Below, piece by piece: positions 26,867 to 32,881 of a stretch of DNA of 32,881 nt. The position numbers were made by a program, and so were the translations under genes. Source of the DNA: Gemmatimonadota bacterium (GTDB lineage Bacteria; Gemmatimonadota; Gemmatimonadetes; Gemmatimonadales; GWC2-71-9); assembly GCA_025350665.1 (NCBI GenBank), contig JANXXJ010000366.1:1-32881 (forward strand), written 5' to 3'. The notes below the pieces were generated by a model. The model searched no databases. It saw only the letters and a program-made list of their open reading frames with translations, and had not been told where the DNA came from. Numbering within the stretch: position 1 is the stretch's first letter; each line of letters begins with the position of its first letter.

Positions 26867-28116
26867 CGGAGCGCCCGATTCCCGGCCAGGGTCGGATCGT
26901 GGCGGAAGACCCGGCCGCCTCGCATCACGAACACGACACGGCCGACCGCGGCAATGTCGTCAAGGGGATTGCCTTGCATCACGATCAGATCGGCGGCAAG
27001 GCCGGGCTCGATGGAGCCGGTTTCCTTGTCGATGCCGAGGGCGCGAGCGTTCACGGAGGTGGCGGCCACCAACGCATCCATGGGTTTCTGGCCGGCCTGC
27101 CGCACCCGACAGACCATGTCCTCGGCGTTGCGACCGTGGGCACCTGCCACCGCATCGGTCCCATAGGCGAGCTTGAGGCCGGGGGTGGCGATCGCGTTCC
27201 GGATCACGGCGGTCGCGAGAGGAATGGCCCGTTCCATCGAGGCGAAGCCTTCGTCCGTGAAATTGCCGATGCCCTGAAACCGCTTTCGATTGTCGAGATA
27301 GTTGCGGAACACCAGCGCACATTGCGGGTCGAAATAGGTTCCCTGTTTCGCCATCAGATCGAGAACCGCCTGGGTCGCGAAGACGCCGTGTTCGATCTGA
27401 TGGCACCCGGCGAGTGACGCAGCCCGCATGCTCTCGGCACTATGGGCGTGGACGATCGCCGGAACGCCATGGGCCCTGGCCTCGTCGCAGGCGGCGCGAA
27501 GCTGGTCCTCCGTCATGGTCTGCGTGCCGCCCTCGCGAATGCTTTTCGAGGCGAACAGCTTGATCAGATTGGCGCCGGCTTCGATCCGTTTGCGAACCTC
27601 GGCCCGGATCTCGTCGGCCGAGAGGCGGGCGTCGGAGATCGGATCGAACGACGTGAGGATTCGGGGCCCTGGAAGGCCGCCGTGATCGACCCAGTCCCGG
27701 ATATCACGATCGTCGCTCTCACCAATGCTCGCCACGGTGGTGAAACCGGCGGCCAGGGTTCGATCCAGATTCGCGGCCGCCGAGAGGGCCGCTTCCGCCG
27801 GCGTATCCCCATCCCCTGAGGCGTGCATCCGCCCCTGCCGATTAACGTAGGCGCCGATGTGCACATGAGCGTCGATCAGGCCGGGGAGGAGCGTTCCGCC
27901 CGGAAATTCAAAGGTTGGCCGCTCGACCCGGCGCGGCTCCACTCGCAGGATACGCCCACCGTCGACGATCACGGTGGCGTTCTTCATCACGCCGCCCCTG
28001 CCGTTGAGCACCCGGGCGGCATAAATGCTTATCGGCCCTCCCGGCTCCTGGGCCGAGAGCGGGCCGGGGACTGCCGCGAGAGCGGCGACGAACAAGACAA
28101 CAGGCTGAGCCGTCAT
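26863..28116 (-). CDS. Secreted amidohydrolase (imidazolonepropionase-like family)
   Basis: LLPGLIDAHVHIGAY, VPAIVHAHSAESMRAASLAGCHQIEHGVF, KLAYGTDAVAGAHG, GSIEPGLAADLIVMQGNPLDDI; signal peptide; start 28116 after AAGGAGG. Confidence 0.93.
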   Translation of the reverse strand: MTAQPVVLFVAALAAVPGPLSAQEPGGPISIYAARVLNGRGGVMKNATVIVDGGRILRVEPRRVERPTFEFPGGTLLPGLIDAHVHIGAYVNRQGRMHASGDGDTPAEAALSAAANLDRTLAAGFTTVASIGESDDRDIRDWVDHGGLPGPRILTSFDPISDARLSADEIRAEVRKRIEAGANLIKLFASKSIREGGTQTMTEDQLRAACDEARAHGVPAIVHAHSAESMRAASLAGCHQIEHGVFATQAVLDLMAKQGTYFDPQCALVFRNYLDNRKRFQGIGNFTDEGFASMERAIPLATAVIRNAIATPGLKLAYGTDAVAGAHGRNAEDMVCRVRQAGQKPMDALVAATSVNARALGIDKETGSIEPGLAADLIVMQGNPLDDIAAVGRVVFVMRGGRVFRHDPTLAGNRALR

Positions 28117-28126
28117 CGGGCCTCCT

Positions 28127-29728
28127 TCAGGTGGCGCGGGCCGGAAACACCCGGCCGATCGCGGACGCGGATCGCAGCGAGAGCGCCGCAAACGTCAGTG
28201 TTCCGTTGGCGGAACTGGCGCTGACGCAGGTCGGAGCGCCAACGATGAACAGATTTTCGTGATCGTGGCTTCGACCCCAACTGTCGGTGACGCTTTGGGC
28301 CGGGTCGGCGCCCATCCGGCATCCCCCTGCGGGATGGTCCTGGAAGCTGTCCGTGCCGGTCGAGAGCACCCGGCCGTTGCCGGCCCGGGCCAGGTGCTCG
28401 AACAACTCGCGGAGGTGTTGTTCGCTGGCTCCGCGGAGTTCCTTCGACACCGGTGCATCGCGCCAGGCGAGGCGCGGGGCCGGATCACCCCATGGTGTCC
28501 GGCGAGCACCATCGAGGGTCAGGTCACTCGACCGGTCGGGAATGACGTCGTAATAGGACCGGACCCGCGCCGTCCCGGTGGCGGCACGACGACGCCAATC
28601 CGCCAGCAGGTCGTCACCCAGCAGCAACTTGCCCCCATCACCACGGATCCGAGGCTCCTGGCCGACGTCGGATTCCCAGATTCGGAGATCGTGGCGAAGA
28701 TAGCGCGGACCGCCGGTCCGGTGCCGCATGAACTGCTTGGTCACGAGGCTGTGCTGTTCGTTCGTGCCCGGGTACAGCGCGAACGGGACCGAGACGTAGG
28801 CCGACACGTTGCGGTGACCGCAGAGATACTTGCCCACTAGGCCGGACCGGTTGGCCATGCCGTTGGGGTGACGAGCCGATCGGGACAGGAGCAGGAGATG
28901 AGGACTCCAGAGGTATCCTGCGGCAACCACGAACGTCCTGGCCCGGAACTCGATCGGTTCCCCGGGGTGGTCACGCGACACCGCCTGGGCCCGTTCAATC
29001 CGGTCCGAACCGGCCGCGGCATCGAGCCGACGGACAACGGTGCGCGAGAGCAGTTGGACCCGTCCTGAATGTCTCAGCGCATTCCAGGTGAAGTCGGGCG
29101 AATACTTCGCCCCGATCGGGCAGATCGGGAAGCAGGTGTCGTTGCGGCAGCAGGCGGGGCGCCCTCGCCACGGAACCGCGTTCTTGGCGGAGGGCTGGCT
29201 CCAGGTCGCGATCCCGGCGTCAGCCGCCCACCGTTTGAGCTGCGACAGGCCCCAGGTGAGCGGGAGTGCCGGCTGCGGGAAGGGCTTGCCCCGGGGATCA
29301 AGGTCCGGGGGCCCTTGCTCACCGGCGATGCCCAGACGCTCCTCGGCTTCCTGGTAGAACGGGTCCAGGTCGTCGTAGGCAATGGGCCAATCCTCATGGA
29401 TCCCGTACAGAGACTTGATCCGGAAGTCCTCCGGGCTCCAGCGGGGAGTCACGCCGCCCCAGTGCATCGCGAGACCGCCCACGACCATCGAGCGGGACTG
29501 CTGGCCCGCCACCTCGGTCCCGGCGATATGGTCGTTCCGCCAGGGACTCTCGCCGTAGTCGAGGAACCGGCGACGGAGCGCGGGCCGCGCCGTCAGCGGA
29601 TCGAACTCGTCACCCGCCTCCACGACGACAACGGAACATTGCCGTTCGTCGGTCAGTTTCTCGGCCACCATCGCGGCAGTAATGCCGGAGCCGATGATGC
29701 AGACATCGGCCTCGATCACCCGGGTCAT
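28127..29728 (-). CDS. GMC-family flavin oxidoreductase (catalytic subunit, FAD-dependent sugar dehydrogenase-like)
   Basis: ADVCIIGSGITAAMVAEKL (FAD), GGLAMHWGGVTPRW, CCRNDTCFPICPIGAK, C-terminal DHPAGGCRMG and SSANGTLTFAALSLRSA. Confidence 0.92.
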   Translation of the reverse strand: MTRVIEADVCIIGSGITAAMVAEKLTDERQCSVVVVEAGDEFDPLTARPALRRRFLDYGESPWRNDHIAGTEVAGQQSRSMVVGGLAMHWGGVTPRWSPEDFRIKSLYGIHEDWPIAYDDLDPFYQEAEERLGIAGEQGPPDLDPRGKPFPQPALPLTWGLSQLKRWAADAGIATWSQPSAKNAVPWRGRPACCRNDTCFPICPIGAKYSPDFTWNALRHSGRVQLLSRTVVRRLDAAAGSDRIERAQAVSRDHPGEPIEFRARTFVVAAGYLWSPHLLLLSRSARHPNGMANRSGLVGKYLCGHRNVSAYVSVPFALYPGTNEQHSLVTKQFMRHRTGGPRYLRHDLRIWESDVGQEPRIRGDGGKLLLGDDLLADWRRRAATGTARVRSYYDVIPDRSSDLTLDGARRTPWGDPAPRLAWRDAPVSKELRGASEQHLRELFEHLARAGNGRVLSTGTDSFQDHPAGGCRMGADPAQSVTDSWGRSHDHENLFIVGAPTCVSASSANGTLTFAALSLRSASAIGRVFPARAT

Positions 29729-30315
29729 CGCGGGCCCCCGAGAGGAACGGGGCGTTCAGGACTGGCCGCAAGGGGGCGACAGTTGTAGCGGCCGATCGAC
29801 GCGCCATAGGCCAGGTCAATCGCAGACGGCGTGGCGGCCCACCAGGCCAGCAGCCCGACGGCCACATGCTGGGCAGCCGCGGGCCTGGGCAAGGTCTTCA
29901 CAGCGTCGAAAGCCGGCGCGAGGAGCACCGCCCGGTCGGCGGCGCCGAGCGAGCCAAACGGCTGGCCGAACCGACGCCGGGCGTGGGCATCGAGGGCCGC
30001 CAGTTGGGCCTTCCAGCGCGGAGCCGGCGACGGCGCGGTCCGCTGGATGTCCGCCGTCCCGTAACCGTGAATCAGCTCAGCGCCGCCGCGATACCCCGCC
30101 AACCATCGCTCGAACCCTCGAACCACAGGGCCGATCCCCGCCACGCCAAGCTCGGCCGGCAACACCGCGGCGCCCACCGCATCCAGAGTCATGTGGTCGA
30201 GGCCCTGGGCCGCCAGCCGGCCCCGGCGACGGCGCAGCACCGCCGCCGGGGAGAACACGGCCAGCAGGGCCAGCAGCTGCCGGCGGCTCAGATCGGGATG
30301 GTTAGGTGATGGCAT
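29725..30315 (-). CDS. Gluconate 2-dehydrogenase subunit 3-like (gamma subunit) with Tat signal
   Basis: MPSPNHPDLSRRQLLALLAVFSPAAVL twin-Arg signal; MTLDAVGAAVLPAELGVAGIGPVVRGFERWLAGY. ATGA overlap with the GMC gene. Confidence 0.82.
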   Translation of the reverse strand: MPSPNHPDLSRRQLLALLAVFSPAAVLRRRRGRLAAQGLDHMTLDAVGAAVLPAELGVAGIGPVVRGFERWLAGYRGGAELIHGYGTADIQRTAPSPAPRWKAQLAALDAHARRRFGQPFGSLGAADRAVLLAPAFDAVKTLPRPAAAQHVAVGLLAWWAATPSAIDLAYGASIGRYNCRPLAASPERPVPLGGPR

Positions 30316-30379
30316 GCCCACATGATGAGAATTGGCTGTCCGAAAGATACCCGTCAACGGCGAACGCGTAACCCGAGTA

Positions 30380-31375
30380 TCAGCGTCGGTTCCGGCCGGA
30401 CAGCCAGCCCAGCATGATGATCCCACCCACAGCGACCAGCGCCAGGACCGAGTAGGTCCGGAACACCGACTGGTTGTCGGCCACGAACCGGCGGGTTCCG
30501 GCGCGGAGGCGTGCGGTCCGGGGGTCCGCCGCTGCGTAGGTGATGGCGAGCGACTGGGGCGGGGCGAGGTATGGAATGCTGCCGTCGTCGATCGCATCGA
30601 CCGCCACAACTGTGCCCCGAAAGCCCCAAGGGATGAACTCGAGTTCAACCAGTTGATAGGGCGCCGCCAGGGCCCAGCCCCTCGACCGGGTGGTCGAGCC
30701 AACGTGCGTCACCCGGTGGATCGACCGGACCGTGGCCTCGCCGGCGAGCGTCGGTGCCGGCGGGGTCGAGGACCCGTCGTAAGGCAGATTGTCCCGATAG
30801 CAGGTCCATCCCCCGGCCAGGAAGAGACCCAGGGACGCGACCTTCCGAACCGATCCGATCGGGCCGGAACCGCCGTAGAGGGCGAGGCCGGCGGCGAAGG
30901 CACCGAAGGTCCCGATCACGATCAGGACGCCCCACGGCATCCCGACCCTCAGCCATTCCCGCGAGGACATCGCCGCGAGCCGGGCAAAGCTTCTTCGGAT
31001 CGGGAGGGCCACGACGGTGACCGGGTCGCCAAAGACCACCTGATCGAAGTGCGCCTGATCGACCCGCACCGGGAACGATTCATCGGATCGGCGGCCGGGA
31101 TATTTGAGATCCAACGAGAAATGGCGTTCGAACCCGCCGTTCCAGGTCCGGCGAATTGACTCGGATCGACGAACCACGACGGCGCGCTCGGTCACGCCAA
31201 ATCGGTCAAAGGCCGCGGCGAGGCAGAACGGCCCACTCACGATCGCCGCGACGGCCAGTGCCGGTCCCAGCCACGGCATTCGGACCCCGCCGATCAGCCG
31301 GCCAACCAGGTACGCCATCGTCAGGACAACGACGGATCCCACCAGCAGACCGAGCGAATCAACGAGAGGGGTCAT
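30380..31375 (-). CDS. Integral membrane protein (DUF3592-like)
   Basis: Several TM segments with intervening soluble domains; start ATG 31375 overlaps the decarboxylase stop. Confidence 0.7.
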   Translation of the reverse strand: MTPLVDSLGLLVGSVVVLTMAYLVGRLIGGVRMPWLGPALAVAAIVSGPFCLAAAFDRFGVTERAVVVRRSESIRRTWNGGFERHFSLDLKYPGRRSDESFPVRVDQAHFDQVVFGDPVTVVALPIRRSFARLAAMSSREWLRVGMPWGVLIVIGTFGAFAAGLALYGGSGPIGSVRKVASLGLFLAGGWTCYRDNLPYDGSSTPPAPTLAGEATVRSIHRVTHVGSTTRSRGWALAAPYQLVELEFIPWGFRGTVVAVDAIDDGSIPYLAPPQSLAITYAAADPRTARLRAGTRRFVADNQSVFRTYSVLALVAVGGIIMLGWLSGRNRR

Positions 31376-32859
31376 GGATCGGCCTTGACGGCCTCCCGCA
31401 GCACCCGGAGAGCCTGATCCATGGTTCGCCGGTGAGTTCGGAAGGCGAGCGCCACCATGCGGAGGGTGAACCGTCCGTCGATCATGGTGGAGGAAATAAA
31501 GACGCGGCCGTCCCGCCGGACGTAGTCGACGATCCGCTGGTTCAACCGGTTGGTCTCCTCGAGCGAGGCGCCGTTCGGTGCCCACCGATAGGTCACGATC
31601 GACAGATCAGGTTCCGGACCGACCTCGAAACCGAGCGACTGGATTCCGTCACGGAAATACCGGGCGAGGAGCAGTTTTTCCTCGAGGGCGGCGCGGAACG
31701 GCTTTACGCCCAGCAACTTGAGGGGGAGCCACATCCGGACCGCACGGAAGTGCTTGGTCAATTCGGGCGAGACGTCGGCGGGGGAGATTTCCCCTTCGTC
31801 CTGGAAGGCGTCCTGCATGTAGTTGCCGAAGTAATGATGCGTCGCCTGCAACAGGCGGGGATCGCGCACCAGCACGATGCCGGACCCATAGGGGAGGAAG
31901 AGCCCCTTGTGGGGATCGAGGACGACCGAGTCGGACCGTTCGATCCCCTTGAGCAGGGTCTTCCCATGGTCGGTCAGGAGGAAGAAGCCGCCATAGGCGG
32001 CGTCGACGTGGAACCAACACCGCTCGCGCTCGGCGATGGTGGCGATCTGGTCCAGGGGATCGACCGCGCCGGTGTCGGTCGTTCCCGCGGCGGCGATGAT
32101 GAGCCAGGGTTCGAGTCCGGCGGCCCGATCGGCGGCGATCGCCGCGGCGAGGGCCGACGGGAGCATCCTCGAGCCGTCATCGGTCGCGATGTAGCGGACC
32201 GGGGCCTCGGCGAGTCCGGCGATCCGGATCGCCTTTTCGAGACAGTGATGGGCCTGCACGGTGAGATAGACCACGGCCCGGGCGAAATCGGCGCCTTTGA
32301 GCCCGTGGGCATCACGCGCCGTGGCGATCGCGGCCAGACTCGCGATGCTGCCACCGGAAGCGATGTTGCCCGCGGCGCCGGCGGGATAGCCCACCAGGTC
32401 CGCGGTCCAGCGCAACAGCATGTTCTCCATCCGGACGGCGCCCGGGCCGGCGTAGAACACTCCGGCGTATTTGTTCGACACCGCGGCGAGATAGTCGCCG
32501 AGGGCGGCGGGGTAGATGCCGCCGCCCGGGAGGTAGGCGAGATGCCCGCCGGAGGCGGGATTCAGGCCCGGGCGGACCACGTCGTCCTCGAAGAGCCGGA
32601 TCACATCGGCAATCGGCAGACCGTGCTCCCCGATCGGTGAGGTCAGAAGTCCGGCGCCCCGGTCCGGCGCATCGTCGAAGGCCTTAAGGTGCTCGATCTG
32701 CCGCAGAAATCGCTCGACCGAGGCGGAGACCGCATTGCGGAGTGCCTTGCGCCGGCCGGTCCCCGGCTCGAGAGGCCGGCCCGCCCGTTCCAGGGCAGCG
32801 AGCCGGGCGAGGAGTGCAGCGCGGTCGTGATCGGGCATGACGGGGTTTGCGTTGGACAT
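31372..32859 (-). CDS. Pyridoxal-dependent decarboxylase (group II / aromatic-L-amino-acid decarboxylase-like)
   Basis: GHLAYLPGGGIYPAALGDYLAAVSNKYAGVFYAGPGAVRMENMLLRW, GSIASLAAI, TTDTGAVDPLDQI, FHVDAAYGG, SVVLDPHKGLFLPYGSG (PLP Lys). Confidence 0.93.
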   Translation of the reverse strand: MSNANPVMPDHDRAALLARLAALERAGRPLEPGTGRRKALRNAVSASVERFLRQIEHLKAFDDAPDRGAGLLTSPIGEHGLPIADVIRLFEDDVVRPGLNPASGGHLAYLPGGGIYPAALGDYLAAVSNKYAGVFYAGPGAVRMENMLLRWTADLVGYPAGAAGNIASGGSIASLAAIATARDAHGLKGADFARAVVYLTVQAHHCLEKAIRIAGLAEAPVRYIATDDGSRMLPSALAAAIAADRAAGLEPWLIIAAAGTTDTGAVDPLDQIATIAERERCWFHVDAAYGGFFLLTDHGKTLLKGIERSDSVVLDPHKGLFLPYGSGIVLVRDPRLLQATHHYFGNYMQDAFQDEGEISPADVSPELTKHFRAVRMWLPLKLLGVKPFRAALEEKLLLARYFRDGIQSLGFEVGPEPDLSIVTYRWAPNGASLEETNRLNQRIVDYVRRDGRVFISSTMIDGRFTLRMVALAFRTHRRTMDQALRVLREAVKADP

Positions 32860-32881
32860 GGCTACTCGAAACCCGGGAAGG

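Noticed and set aside
31372-32859. Decarboxylase plus membrane protein as an amino-acid decarboxylase/antiporter acid-resistance module
   Set aside because: The adjacent membrane protein looks DUF3592-like, not like an APC-family antiporter.

Overview
High-GC, gene-dense chromosomal window. Gene content (SucA/Tkt/Tal, carboxypeptidase-regulatory plus TonB-plug proteins, PD40 and LVIVD propellers, lone MqnD) suggests Gemmatimonadota, but that is inference. Left half, + strand: sucA (probably cut at the left edge), OFA-type MFS transporter, transketolase, transaldolase, zinc-ribbon protein, a frame-disrupted mqnD-like gene, an HD-GYP response regulator and a REC-DHp-pseudoREC protein. Left half, - strand: HNH endonuclease, two tandem barrel-less TonB-plug proteins, tRNA-Cys(GCA) and a BamA-like outer-membrane protein. 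Right half, mostly - strand: PlsB-like acyltransferase, LemA, a truncated-REC/Fis-HTH regulator, LVIVD/Ig-like protein, a Lys-rich-tail small protein, LepB, PD40 lipoprotein, TM/coiled-coil/HhH protein, amidohydrolase, a GMC oxidoreductase with its Tat-signal gamma subunit, a membrane protein and a PLP decarboxylase. A CspA, a pseudopilin-like gene and a small secreted protein lie on +. I saw no CRISPR array, transposase, phage or recognised defence island. Items most worth a second look: (1) the tandem plug-only secreted proteins sharing four cysteines, 28 bp downstream of tRNA-Cys; (2) a candidate ~215-nt structured RNA at about 19023-19238 (-); (3) the single-base frame break in mqnD; (4) the kinase-like protein without an ATPase domain; (5) the GMC/gamma pair with a CCx4Cx3C motif but no adjacent cytochrome. 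All calls are by eye; no searches were run.
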